A stretch of 40,560 nt of DNA from Bacteroidota bacterium (GCA_009908415.1 JAAAPH010000002.1:1-40560), one strand, 5' to 3'. Counted from the first letter of the stretch, positions 1 through 7,224 are shown. Numbers and translations are program-made. The notes: generated by a model from the letters alone, not told the origin.

Positions 1-407
1 GCTCGACGGGCCACGCCATAGGCGAAAGCGGCCAGCAGCACGCTTGCCACCGTGAACAGTGCGGTCATCTGAATAAGGCCGTTCAGATCACCTGCGGCCC
101 AGCCTGTCGCCCACACGAGTAGCATCGTGATCAAGATCGCCGACCACAGGACCACCAGTGCCAGCAGGCCATGTTGCCGCGGCGTAAGCGTCCCGGCCGC
201 TCCCGATGGATGCTTCGCAACCCAAGAGGTCACGCCACCGCCCAAGACGGCGCTGAACAGCAAACTAGCCAGCCGGGCAGCATCCAGAAAGAGTCCGGTT
301 GTCAGCCATGAGCCAAGACCATACACGATTAAGCCAGCGCCGATGACGGCCGCAAACGTGACAGATCCTTTGAGCAACGGCGTCTGATTTCGAAACCATG
401 TCAACAT
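1..407 (-). CDS. four-helix membrane protein, first paralog (C-terminus cut by window edge)
   Basis: An open frame of 135 codons starts at ATG 407 and leaves the window at base 1 without a stop. It begins MLTWFRNQTPLLKG and has four hydrophobic stretches at about residues 14-36, 42-63, 80-100 and 110-132, so it is predicted to be an integral inner-membrane protein. It is a paralog of the protein ending 44 bases upstream. The first 11 residues and the last ~50 visible residues are almost the same in both, while the middle differs strongly. No Shine-Dalgarno site is visible before the ATG, unlike the neighbour, so translation may be coupled to it. I do not recognise the family. The position behind a secreted protein and a near-twin allows an immunity-like role, but that is inference. 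Confidence 0.7.
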   Translation of the reverse strand, partial: MLTWFRNQTPLLKGSVTFAAVIGAGLIVYGLGSWLTTGLFLDAARLASLLFSAVLGGGVTSWVAKHPSGAAGTLTPRQHGLLALVVLWSAILITMLLVWATGWAAGDLNGLIQMTALFTVASVLLAAFAYGVARR

Positions 408-450
408 AGACGCGGTGGGGTTACTATAGGCAGGTAGCACGTGCAGGAAG

Positions 451-909
451 TTAGCCCGATGGGGCGTTGCCTGTTTCAGGGTTGCGCTCGTCACGCTGCT
501 GCGTTTTCGCCCGACGGGCCACGCCATAGGCAAAAGCGGCCAGCAGCACGCTTGCCACCGTGAACAGTGCGGTCATCTGAATAAGGCCGTTCAGATCACC
601 TGCGGCCCAGCCCATCGCCCACACGAGTAGCATCGTAAGCAGGATCCCCGACCACAGGACCACCAGTGCCAATAGCCCATTTTGCAGTGGAGTGAGCGTC
701 GCAGCAACTTCCGATGGGTGTTTGGCTGCAAAATAGTTTGCTATACCCGCCATGATAGATAGTATCAACAGGTTGAACAAGCCATCCTGAAAAGAGATTG
801 AAGTCAGCCAAACACCTAGGCTGTGCAGTATTAAGCCTGCGCACAGCGCAGCTATGAAGCTGAACCCTGCCTTAAAAAGAGGCGTCTGATTTCGAAACCA
901 CGTCAACAT
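451..909 (-). CDS. four-helix membrane protein, second paralog
   Basis: The protein has 152 residues with four predicted transmembrane helices (about 13-35, 42-62, 78-100, 108-131) and a polar, charged tail (AKTQQRDERNPETG). I chose the ATG at 909 because an AGGAGG sequence lies about 9 bases before it, which is rare in this window, and because the paralog at 1-407 starts with the same MLTWFRNQTPL. A longer frame from 987 would overlap the upstream gene by 41 bases and adds no hydrophobic segment. The gene follows the stop at 947 by 37 bases and is followed by its paralog after 43 bases, so the three probably form one transcript. The family is unknown to me. The duplication and the polytopic fold resemble immunity or transporter accessory proteins only in general form. 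Confidence 0.7.
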   Translation of the reverse strand: MLTWFRNQTPLFKAGFSFIAALCAGLILHSLGVWLTSISFQDGLFNLLILSIMAGIANYFAAKHPSEVAATLTPLQNGLLALVVLWSGILLTMLLVWAMGWAAGDLNGLIQMTALFTVASVLLAAFAYGVARRAKTQQRDERNPETGNAPSG

Positions 910-946
910 GGTGGTATACCCTCCTACGATGGATGAGAGTGTGACA

Positions 947-2059
947 TTAGAGTTCGTTGCATCCGTCATTTGTTGGGCAGTCGCCACCGCCAGGATTCCA
1001 CTCGTCGATCGTCATGGGGCCCAGAATAATAACGCCTTCGCTACCGCCTCCACCAACATCTGGATCATACCACCAATCCGGAACCCAACTTGATCCGGCA
1101 CTGTGCGAAGGGTATGCTCCCGGAGAGAAGTACGGCCCACTTCCTGTCCCGCTTGTTCCACTACCTCCAGTGCCTCCAGCAGCAGCATTCGCCAACTTAC
1201 AGCCTACACCGGCAACCCAATCATTCTCAACTGCACAATCACACCCGTGATTGCCGAACTGATTTTGGCAATAATTAACGCCAATGCTCCACTTCCAATA
1301 GGCCCCCAATTCACTTAATCCATACAAGACAGCAAAAAAACCTCCACATGCTGGTGTGGCTGTTCCACCTGAGTTTACTACGCAATTGGCGAACGTAGTT
1401 GTCGCTATTCCAAAGCCAATGACCTCTTGGGCCTTTCGGAGTTGAGTCTGGGTGAAGTAACACTCGTTGTAAGAATCGACCTTATCTCGATCGCAACTGC
1501 CATATGTCGTCATTGGATCTGCCGTGAAGCCGAGTAATGTTCCGTCGTCTCCTCCCCCCCCTACATCCAACTCATTAGGGTCTTCGTACGCGGGCAGAGA
1601 GACCTCATCCCAGGCCTCGACGAACAAGTTGCTTTTCTGCTGTTCGGACAAATTTTGAACTTGCGGATACTCATCAATGATGTATTCGCCGCCGTCCATG
1701 AGGGACGTATTGTTCTGTAACTCGTCGGCCCATGTCATGTCTTCCAGCATCTGAAGCGTGTCCGCTGGAATCTCAAGCTGGGCCCAATCATTCGCGCCGT
1801 AGTTTTCATAAAAGGATTGATAGAAAGCGCGAATGTCATTGATTTCGCTCGCCGTCAGGTCCTTCTCGCGATCGCTGATCCAGTCATACGTGTCCGATAG
1901 CCATTGCACAACTTGAGGGTCGTTGGCTAAGTCTTGCTGAAGGTCGGCGAAGTCACTCGCTGATACAGATTGCGTAGCGTAGGCGGCATCAGGAGCTTTC
2001 GAGGCATTCGATGGCTCGTTGACTGTTGGCGATTGAAGATCGCATCGAGCCAAGAGCAA
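947..2059 (-). CDS. unrecognised Cys/Gly-rich probably exported protein, 5' end apparently frameshifted
   Basis: The frame runs 370 codons if started at a TTG (2059). From the start, the reading shows VLLLARCDLQ, which could be the end of a signal peptide with a lipobox-like cysteine; an acidic helical region (about residues 30-160); a GGGGDDG linker near 185; a hydrophobic, cysteine-bearing stretch (about 225-275, IGFGIATTTFANC then CGGFFAVLYGL); and a Gly/Ser/Pro/Trp-rich tail ending CPTNDGCNEL. No ATG exists in this frame near the start. In the next frame an ATG at 2126 opens MNVMFGKALLKHALHVVIFSAV, a good signal-peptide start, which would join VLLLARC after a one-base shift near 2062. The intact protein may therefore begin at 2126, with an indel here, or be a recent pseudogene. 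Base composition is less GC-rich than in neighbours. No known domain is recognised. Confidence 0.55.
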   Translation of the reverse strand: MLLARCDLQSPTVNEPSNASKAPDAAYATQSVSASDFADLQQDLANDPQVVQWLSDTYDWISDREKDLTASEINDIRAFYQSFYENYGANDWAQLEIPADTLQMLEDMTWADELQNNTSLMDGGEYIIDEYPQVQNLSEQQKSNLFVEAWDEVSLPAYEDPNELDVGGGGDDGTLLGFTADPMTTYGSCDRDKVDSYNECYFTQTQLRKAQEVIGFGIATTTFANCVVNSGGTATPACGGFFAVLYGLSELGAYWKWSIGVNYCQNQFGNHGCDCAVENDWVAGVGCKLANAAAGGTGGSGTSGTGSGPYFSPGAYPSHSAGSSWVPDWWYDPDVGGGGSEGVIILGPMTIDEWNPGGGDCPTNDGCNEL

Positions 2060-2154
2060 TACACGGCTGAGAAGATGACTACGTGAAGAGCATGCTTGAG
2101 AAGCGCTTTGCCAAACATGACATTCATTTGGGTTGACTCAAGATCTAATATGGG

Positions 2155-2163
2155 AGGGGGGGG
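2155..2163. repeat. 8-nt G/C homopolymer tract upstream of exported-protein gene
   Basis: A run of eight G on the plus strand (C on the coding minus strand, 2156-2163) lies about 30 bases before the ATG at 2126 that opens the signal-peptide-like frame. A second eight-base C/G run lies inside the same gene at 1554-1561. Runs of this length can slip in replication, but there is no evidence here of variation. Confidence 0.4.
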
Positions 2164-2265
2164 TAGGCAACATGCAAGTGTTATGCACGGTGGGCGGGCT
2201 GAAAAGGGGCGTTGACCGCCAAAACGCCTACCTGTCTCCATCGACGTGGATGCGGTGGGGCTGTT

Positions 2266-2340
2266 GTAGGGTGAGGCGTGAAACGTAAAACGTAAGGGTG
2301 CCGCAACTCTACGCTTTGCGTTTTACGCTTTACGCCCTAC
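2266..2340. repeat. imperfect inverted repeat with ACGTAAAACGT-type units
   Basis: The left arm starts GTAGGG at 2266 and contains GCGTGAAACGTAAAACGTA; the right arm ends CCCTAC at 2340 and contains TACGCTTTGCGTTTTACGC. The arms can pair over about 30 bases with several mismatches. The element overlaps the stop codon of the aldo/keto reductase and precedes the exported-protein gene, so it may end transcription or stabilise the 3' end. It has no T-tract. A looser relative lies at 7151-7197. Confidence 0.6.
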
Positions 2341-3332
2341 GTCCACGCCAGCTCGTCGCGGGTTTGCCAGTAGGCGGCGGGCGCCTCGGCGAGGGCCGCG
2401 AGGGCATCGGCGGCTTCGTCATCGAAGTCCACGTCGAGGGCAGCCACGTTAGCGTGCAGGTGCTCAATGCGGGCGGCGCCGCTCAACACCACGTCGGCCC
2501 AAGGTTGGTGCAACACTGCCGCGAGGGCGAGCGCATCGACGGTCGTATCCAGGCGCCGTGCCTGGTCATGAAGCAGGGCGTGTTGGTCGGCGAACGCAGG
2601 CTCGTCGTTGCGTGGCGTCAGGCGGCCGTTCGCGAGCGCCTCCTTCACGATGACGCCCCGCCCGTCGTCGTGCGCGGCGGCCAGCGCGGGGCCGGCGGAG
2701 CGCTCCAGCACGTTCCAGGTGGCCTGCACGGCGTCGAAGAGCGGCGTGCCGTCGACGGTCACGTCCAGCGCCTGCTCCAGCGTCACGGCCTGGCGCGGGC
2801 CACTGAGCGTGAGCCCGACGGCGACGCCGTCCGCCTTGAGATCCGCGAGGGCCGCGTGCACATCGGCATCGTCGAGGACGCCGGTTTCCAGCGTGGCCGA
2901 GTGGATCTGATAGAGGTCGAGTTGGTCGCCCAACGCCGCGCGGGTCGCAGGCCACTGCCGCTCGAAGGTCGCTCGCGCGTGGTCCTTCACCTCGTGCACG
3001 TCAGCGTCCACCTGCCAGTCGGCCGTGTACGTGTAGCCCCACTTCGAGCCAACGACCACGGCCTCGGGGTCGATGGCGCGGCGCCGGAGCCAGCGGCCGA
3101 GGAACGCCTCGCCGCGCCCGTACGAGCGGGCGACGTCGAAGTAGCGAAGGCCGGCATCCCACGCGGCGTCGAGCACGCGGTGGGCGTGGTCCTCCAGCTG
3201 CTCGACGGACCGCCGGCCCGCCAGGTCGTCGCCATGGCCGAGGTTGATGTAACCGGGGCGCCCGAGCGCGGCGAGCCCGAGCCCCATGGGCGTCACGCGA
3301 AGGCCAGTGCGTCCGAACGGGCGGTGATCCAT
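2337..3332 (-). CDS. aldo/keto reductase family oxidoreductase
   Basis: The 331-residue protein begins MDHRPFGRTGLRVTPMGLG, the usual start of NADP-dependent aldo/keto reductases, which fold as a TIM barrel in the cytoplasm. The catalytic tetrad is present: Asp in RYFDVARSYG, Tyr in the same motif, Lys in VVGSKWGY and His in LYQIHS. Length and the LGLAALGRPGYINLGHG segment resemble the D-threo-aldose/L-fucose or galactose dehydrogenase branch, but the substrate cannot be read from sequence. I chose ATG 3332 because the consensus starts there; an in-frame upstream start at 3398 adds 22 residues without family similarity. The gene is divergent from the Uma2-family gene, with about 155 bases between them. 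Confidence 0.88.
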   Translation of the reverse strand: MDHRPFGRTGLRVTPMGLGLAALGRPGYINLGHGDDLAGRRSVEQLEDHAHRVLDAAWDAGLRYFDVARSYGRGEAFLGRWLRRRAIDPEAVVVGSKWGYTYTADWQVDADVHEVKDHARATFERQWPATRAALGDQLDLYQIHSATLETGVLDDADVHAALADLKADGVAVGLTLSGPRQAVTLEQALDVTVDGTPLFDAVQATWNVLERSAGPALAAAHDDGRGVIVKEALANGRLTPRNDEPAFADQHALLHDQARRLDTTVDALALAAVLHQPWADVVLSGAARIEHLHANVAALDVDFDDEAADALAALAEAPAAYWQTRDELAWT

Positions 3333-3488
3333 AGCAGGCGGGCAAGGAGAGGACAAAGAGCATTCATCGCAGCAATATACCGTCCTGCGGGGCGTCATAC
3401 AACGCGGGCAGGGCGCGCGGATCGCCCCGAAGCGGCGGCGGTACCATTTTTATCCGCACGTCTCTCCCATCAACCGCGGAGACCGGTC

Positions 3489-3986
3489 ATGGCAACGAAA
3501 ACGGCTTCTCTCTGGCGCCGGGCACTGCACGACCCGCAGCTGCAGGATCTGCCGTTCAAGATCGAGACGAACGAGCACGGTCAACTTGTTTTGAGCCCGC
3601 ACAACCCCTACCACAGTCGTCAGCAGAGTCAACTTCTTCGATTGCTCGATCGCCACGCGCCAGGCACAGGCGAAGTCATCATCGAGTTTTCCGTCGAAAC
3701 GTCGAAGGGCATCAAAGTCCCCGACGTGGTCTGGATCTCCAAGGAGCGGTGGGCACAAATCCCGGAGGAGGCCGAGGCGAGTCCCGTGATGCCCGAGCTG
3801 TGCGTCGAAGTGCGCTCCAATAGCAACACCGACGACGAGATGACGAAGAAACGCCAGCTCTATTTCGAGAGCGGGGCCGATGAGGTCTGGACGTGCGCCC
3901 CGGACGGCCGCGTTCGTTTCTTCGATGCCGAGCACGAGCGGCCGGACTCCACGCTCGCGCCGTCGTTTCCGGCGTCCATTGCGTGA
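3489..3986 (+). CDS. Uma2 family (DUF820) nuclease-fold protein
   Basis: This 165-residue protein has the restriction-endonuclease-like Uma2 core. It carries an N-terminal antiparallel part with HSRQQSQLLRLL, a PDVVWISKERW segment with the catalytic-type Asp, then PELCVEVRSNSNT with the active-site Glu, and KKRQLYFESGADEVW near the C-terminus. Members are PD-(D/E)XK-fold proteins, often multicopy in cyanobacteria and Bacteroidota, with unclear biological role. The frame is open much further upstream (to 2298), but the family similarity begins at ATG 3489, where divergence from the aldo/keto reductase gene ends. Its stop is eight bases from the convergent small gene on the minus strand. Confidence 0.85.
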   Translation: MATKTASLWRRALHDPQLQDLPFKIETNEHGQLVLSPHNPYHSRQQSQLLRLLDRHAPGTGEVIIEFSVETSKGIKVPDVVWISKERWAQIPEEAEASPVMPELCVEVRSNSNTDDEMTKKRQLYFESGADEVWTCAPDGRVRFFDAEHERPDSTLAPSFPASIA

Positions 3987-3994
3987 GCCCCACG

Positions 3995-4183
3995 TCAGTC
4001 GCCGGTCGCGTCCAGCTTTGCTTCGAGGCGATCGAGGCGGCGCTCCAGCGCCATCAGCTTGTGCAGGATGAGCACGTGCGCCTTCTTCGCGTCGATGCCC
4101 ACGGGGCTGTCGCTGCTTTCGATCTCGCGGGCGATCCGGTCGTATTCGTCAGCGGTCAGGTCGGTGGCGAGTTCGTTGGACAT
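3995..4183 (-). CDS. small coiled-coil hypothetical protein
   Basis: The protein has 62 residues, starting MSNELATDLTADEYDRIAREIESSD and ending in a heptad-like helix (HKLMALERRLDRLEAKLDATGD), which suggests a short coiled coil that may pair with itself or a partner. A GTG at 4228 would add 15 residues; I prefer the ATG because the added part is low in secondary-structure signal. It is convergent with the Uma2-family gene. No function can be assigned. Confidence 0.55.
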   Translation of the reverse strand: MSNELATDLTADEYDRIAREIESSDSPVGIDAKKAHVLILHKLMALERRLDRLEAKLDATGD

Positions 4184-4343
4184 GGCGGTCGGGCCGTTTT
4201 TTGAGTAACGCGCGGATGACCGTTTCACCGCGATGGGCGCCGATCGGTTCGCACTTTGTATAAAATCGATGGAGCACCGGGAGCGATCGGGTGCGCGCGG
4301 AACCTGCGATCGCAGCCGTCTTACAAGACCGTCCAGAGATTTT

Positions 4344-4362
4344 GCAGAGCCACAGGCTCTGC
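4344..4362 (+). other. 7-bp perfect hairpin just upstream of SRP RNA
   Basis: GCAGAGC and GCTCTGC flank a five-base loop (CACAG). The hairpin ends nine bases before the SRP RNA closing stem. It may be a 5' leader structure removed during maturation, or an upstream terminator; there is no T-run after it. Confidence 0.4.
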
Positions 4363-4370
4363 GCCGAGTA

Positions 4371-4470
4371 AGGGCAAGTCCCGCACGGCCAGCTCCCTCT
4401 GAACTCCGTCAGGGCCGGAAGGCAGCAGCGGTAGGAGGTCGCAGCGGCGCGATGCGGGTCGCTTGCCCTT
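4371..4470 (+). ncRNA. ffs: signal recognition particle RNA, small bacterial type
   Basis: The conserved domain IV is clear: GTCAGGGCCGGAAGGCAGCA, with the GGAA tetraloop and the asymmetric internal loop that binds Ffh. The ends pair as a long stem: GGGCAAG (4372-4378) with CTTGCCC (4462-4468), then CCCGCA (4380-4385) with TGCGGG (4453-4458). The size of about 100 bases fits the 4.5S type without an Alu domain. The RNA works with Ffh and FtsY to target membrane and exported proteins. It lies just before yajC, another translocation gene. Exact mature ends are inferred from the stem. Confidence 0.92.
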
Positions 4471-4478
4471 TCTTTTTT
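4462..4478 (+). terminator. T-rich end of SRP RNA gene
   Basis: The closing stem of the SRP RNA is followed at once by TTTCTTTTTT (4469-4478), which would act as an intrinsic terminator using the RNA's own terminal helix. Confidence 0.7.
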
Positions 4479-4606
4479 AATGGGTGATGCGCCCACCACC
4501 GGCGCGGAATCTGCCGGCGGACCGGTGCGTACACATGCTCGCATCCGCGCCGCGCTGATGTCGCCGCGCTCCCAACGCCTCTACTCATAAGCTTCCCCTC
4601 CCGCTC

Positions 4607-4945
4607 ATGCTCACCGTGAATGTGCTCGCGGCGCTTCAACCGTTCCTCCTCATGGGCCAAGCCCCCGAGGGCGGATCAGGCGGACTGGTCAGCCTCCTGC
4701 TGCCGCTGGTGCTGATCGCCGCCGTCTTCTACTTCCTGATTATGCGCCCGCAGAAGAAGCGCGAGCAAGAGCACCAGGATATGATCGAGTCGCTGAAAAA
4801 GGGCGACCAGATTGTCACGATCGGCGGGATTCACGGCACGATTCGCCAGATTGATGAGGACAGCGTGCTGGCGCAGGTGGACAGCAACGGCGTCAAGTTG
4901 CGCTTCGACAAGCAGGCCATCGCCAGCGCGGGCAAGGGCGACTGA
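4607..4945 (+). CDS. yajC: preprotein translocase subunit YajC
   Basis: The 112-residue protein has a short N-terminal leader, one transmembrane helix (about residues 28-46, LVSLLLPLVLIAAVFYFLI), then the family hallmark MRPQKKREQEHQDMIESLKKGDQIVTIGGIHGTI and a small soluble domain. YajC joins SecDF in the Sec holotranslocon at the inner membrane. The ATG at 4652 would give the more usual shorter N-terminus (MGQAPEGGSGG), so the exact start is open. Transcription comes after the SRP RNA terminator and ends at the hairpin at 4978-5005. Confidence 0.93.
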   Translation: MLTVNVLAALQPFLLMGQAPEGGSGGLVSLLLPLVLIAAVFYFLIMRPQKKREQEHQDMIESLKKGDQIVTIGGIHGTIRQIDEDSVLAQVDSNGVKLRFDKQAIASAGKGD

Positions 4946-4977
4946 TTCGGTTCCCGCGTATCGCATGGCCGATCCTC

Positions 4978-5005
4978 GGGGCGTCTCTTCCAGGACGCCC
5001 TTTTT
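4978..5005 (+). terminator. intrinsic terminator after yajC
   Basis: GGGCGTC (4979-4985) pairs with GACGCCC (4994-5000) around an eight-base loop, followed directly by TTTTT (5001-5005). It lies 33 bases after the yajC stop and separates it from ribBA. Confidence 0.8.
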
Positions 5006-5104
5006 CATGTCGGCGGCGTTCGCGCCGAGGACGGGGGCGCTGAACCCTGACGCCGCCGCGCTGTTCGATATCCGACCGTGTATCATGCAGAAGCACTTGG
5101 TTTC

Positions 5105-6382
5105 ATGACGGAACGCCGGAACGCGACGCGGGAACGCGCAGGCTTCGACGCCATCGCGGACGCCATCGCGGACATCCGGGCCGGACGGCTCGTGATTGTG
5201 GTAGACGATGAGGATCGCGAGAACGAGGGCGACTTCGTTGGCGCGGCGGAGCAGATCACACCCGAACTCGTCAACTTCATGATCACGGAGGGCCGCGGGC
5301 TCCTTTGCGCCGCCATCACGCCGGAGCGCGCCGAGGCGCTGGACCTCGACCTGATGGTCGAGTCGAACTCGGCCCTCTACAACACGCCGTTCACCGTCTC
5401 CGTCGACTACAAGCCGGGCACGACGACCGGCATCTCTGCACCCGACCGCGCCAAGACCATCCGCGCGCTCGCCGACCCGGACGCCAACGCCTTCGACTTC
5501 GCGCGGCCCGGTCACATCTTCCCGCTTCGCGCCCGGGCGGGCGGTGTACTGCGCCGAGCCGGCCACACCGAAGCCGCCGTCGACCTCGCACGGATGGCGG
5601 GGCTCCAGCCGGCGGGCGTGCTCGTCGAGATCATGAGTGACGACGGCACCATGGCCCGCGTGCCCGAGCTGCAGGCACTGGCCGAGCAGCTTGACTGCCG
5701 CATCATCACCATCAAGGACCTCATCGCGTACCGGATGCGCCACGAGCGGCTCATCGACCGGGCCGTGGCGGTCGACCTGCCGACCACGTACGGCACCTTC
5801 CGCCTCATCGGCTACAAAGAGCAGCTCACCGGCGACGTGCACCTCGCCCTCGTGAAAGGCACGTGGCGCGAGGATGAACCGGTGCTCGTGCGCGTCCACT
5901 CGCAGAGCGTCACCGGCGACGTCTTCGCCGCCAAGCGCGACGACAGCGGCGACCAACTCGTACAGGCCCTGCTCCAGATCGAGGAGGAAGGCCAGGGCGT
6001 CTTCCTGTACATGATGCAGGAAGGCCGCGGCATCGGGCTGCTCAACAAGCTGAAGGCGTACCAGCTGCAGGACGAGAAAGGCCTCGACACGGTGGAGGCC
6101 AACCGGGCGCTCGGGTTCGACATGGACCCGCGCGACTATGGCATCGGCTGCCAGATTCTGCGCGATCTCGGGATCCGCCAGCTGCGCCTGATGACGAACA
6201 ACCCGAAGAAGCGCATCGGCCTCTCCGGCTACGGGTTGGAGATCGTTGAGCGCGTGCCGCTGGAGGCCCCGCTCAACGAAGACAATGCCGACTACCTCAA
6301 GACGAAGCGCGACCGAATGGGGCATCTCATCCTCGACAACCTGGACGATGCCGACCGTGCAGCCCTCCGCAACCTGACCTGA
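5105..6382 (+). CDS. ribBA: RibBA: 3,4-dihydroxy-2-butanone 4-phosphate synthase / GTP cyclohydrolase II-like
   Basis: The 425-residue fusion has a RibB half (about residues 12-205) with [20 protein letters not shown] and the [14 protein letters not shown] segment, which makes the four-carbon unit of riboflavin from ribulose 5-phosphate. The second half (about 215-400) is RibA-like, with [34 protein letters not shown] and [17 protein letters not shown]; RibA opens GTP at the first step of the same pathway. The three cysteines that bind zinc in RibA are all replaced: Ser268 (in HSQSVTGD), Asp279 and Ser281 (in KRDDSGDQL). Activity of that half is therefore uncertain, or it uses another metal arrangement. 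I chose ATG 5105; a GTG at 5078 adds nine residues. No FMN riboswitch is visible upstream. Confidence 0.93.
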   Translation: MTERRNATRERAGFDAIADAIADIRAGRLVIVVDDEDRENEGDFVGAAEQITPELVNFMITEGRGLLCAAITPERAEALDLDLMVESNSALYNTPFTVSVDYKPGTTTGISAPDRAKTIRALADPDANAFDFARPGHIFPLRARAGGVLRRAGHTEAAVDLARMAGLQPAGVLVEIMSDDGTMARVPELQALAEQLDCRIITIKDLIAYRMRHERLIDRAVAVDLPTTYGTFRLIGYKEQLTGDVHLALVKGTWREDEPVLVRVHSQSVTGDVFAAKRDDSGDQLVQALLQIEEEGQGVFLYMMQEGRGIGLLNKLKAYQLQDEKGLDTVEANRALGFDMDPRDYGIGCQILRDLGIRQLRLMTNNPKKRIGLSGYGLEIVERVPLEAPLNEDNADYLKTKRDRMGHLILDNLDDADRAALRNLT

Positions 6383-6395
6383 CCCTCCTCCCCCC

Positions 6396-6575
6396 ATGAG
6401 CCAAAACGTCTTGCTCGCCATCTACGCCATCATCGGGACCATTGCCCTCTACCTCACCGTCCAGCGCGTACTCGGTGGGGCGTGGATGGGCGCACTCTTC
6501 TCCGGTGGTATTACGGCCTTTTGCGCCTACCGACTGTACACGATTCTAGATACACCCTCTTCCGATTCATCCTGA
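6396..6575 (+). CDS. small two-helix membrane protein
   Basis: A 59-codon frame begins 14 bases after the ribBA stop. The protein MSQNVLLAIYAIIGTIALYL... has two hydrophobic segments (about residues 5-22 and 30-48) and a short polar tail (DTPSSDSS). Its tight spacing between ribBA and the macrodomain gene suggests cotranscription. I do not recognise the family; membrane location is the only inference. Confidence 0.6.
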   Translation: MSQNVLLAIYAIIGTIALYLTVQRVLGGAWMGALFSGGITAFCAYRLYTILDTPSSDSS

Positions 6576-6594
6576 CGCCCACGGTGATCGCATC

Positions 6595-7134
6595 ATGCAC
6601 ATGACGCAGGCCGGCGTAACGCTTGAACTCCTCCAAGGTGACATCGCCGCGCAGGAGGACATGACCGCCGTCGTCAACGCGGCGAATGCGCAGCTGCGGA
6701 CGGGCGGCGGCGTGGCCGGTGCGCTTCACCGAGCGGCGGGCCCCGGGCTCGCACAGGAGGCACGGCCGATGGCGCCCATCACGCCGGGCGAAGCGGTAAT
6801 CACGGGCGGCCACGACCTGCCCAATGACTACGTCATTCACGCCCTCGGCCCCGTGTACGGCCGCGACGAGCCGGCCGACGAGCTCCTGCAGGCCTGCTAC
6901 GCAAACGCGCTCCACCTCGCCGAGGAGCATGCCCTAGACTCGGTCGCCTTTCCCGCCCTCTCAACCGGCGCGTTCGGCTATCCGGTGGAGGAGGCCGCCG
7001 CGATCGCGCTATCGACCGTGCTCGACGCGATGCGCGAGCTGGAATCCGTCCGGCATATCCGCTTCGTGCTCTACGACGCCGCCACCTTGCGCGTCCACGA
7101 AGAGGCCCTGAGACGATTGACCGAAAGCGGCTGA
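6595..7134 (+). CDS. macrodomain protein (ADP-ribose/O-acetyl-ADP-ribose binding)
   Basis: The 179-residue protein is a single macro domain. It shows LELLQGDIAAQ, the substrate loop VVNAANAQLRTGGGVAGAL with the conserved Asn pair and Gly run, YVIHALGPVYG, and the second phosphate loop FPALSTGAFGYP. Bacterial relatives such as YmdB remove acetyl from O-acetyl-ADP-ribose or ADP-ribose from proteins in the cytoplasm. Start ATG 6595 has an in-frame ATG two codons later (6601) that is equally possible. It sits 19 bases after the small membrane-protein gene. Confidence 0.9.
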   Translation: MHMTQAGVTLELLQGDIAAQEDMTAVVNAANAQLRTGGGVAGALHRAAGPGLAQEARPMAPITPGEAVITGGHDLPNDYVIHALGPVYGRDEPADELLQACYANALHLAEEHALDSVAFPALSTGAFGYPVEEAAAIALSTVLDAMRELESVRHIRFVLYDAATLRVHEEALRRLTESG

Positions 7135-7150
7135 CCGCCGGATGGCGGGT

Positions 7151-7197
7151 GTGAGGGCGTAGGGGTGCATGCTGATCCTTCACGCCGTACGCTCCCA
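7151..7197. repeat. imperfect inverted repeat before threonine synthase
   Basis: The left arm GTGAGGGCGTAGGGGTG and the reverse complement of the right arm (GTGGGAGCGTACGGCGTG) match at most positions. It resembles, loosely, the element at 2266-2340, with GCGTA units in both arms. It fills the gap between the macrodomain and threonine synthase genes and argues against a translation start at 7165. Confidence 0.45.
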
Positions 7198-7224
7198 CTT
7201 CCAACCACCCAAACGCCCAACCCC

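Noticed and set aside
1927-2241. 104-codon minus-strand frame starting METGRRFGG
   Set aside because: Its second half overlaps the exported-protein frame and has no domain; only the MNVMFGKALL signal-peptide-like part (from 2126) seems meaningful, and it is treated under the frameshift.
2298-3488. Upstream extension of the Uma2-family frame
   Set aside because: It overlaps the aldo/keto reductase gene on the other strand and shows no family similarity; the Uma2 core starts at 3489.
7165-7224. Longer N-terminus of threonine synthase from GTG 7165
   Set aside because: It lies in an inverted repeat and adds residues not typical of the family; GTG 7225 is the simpler start.
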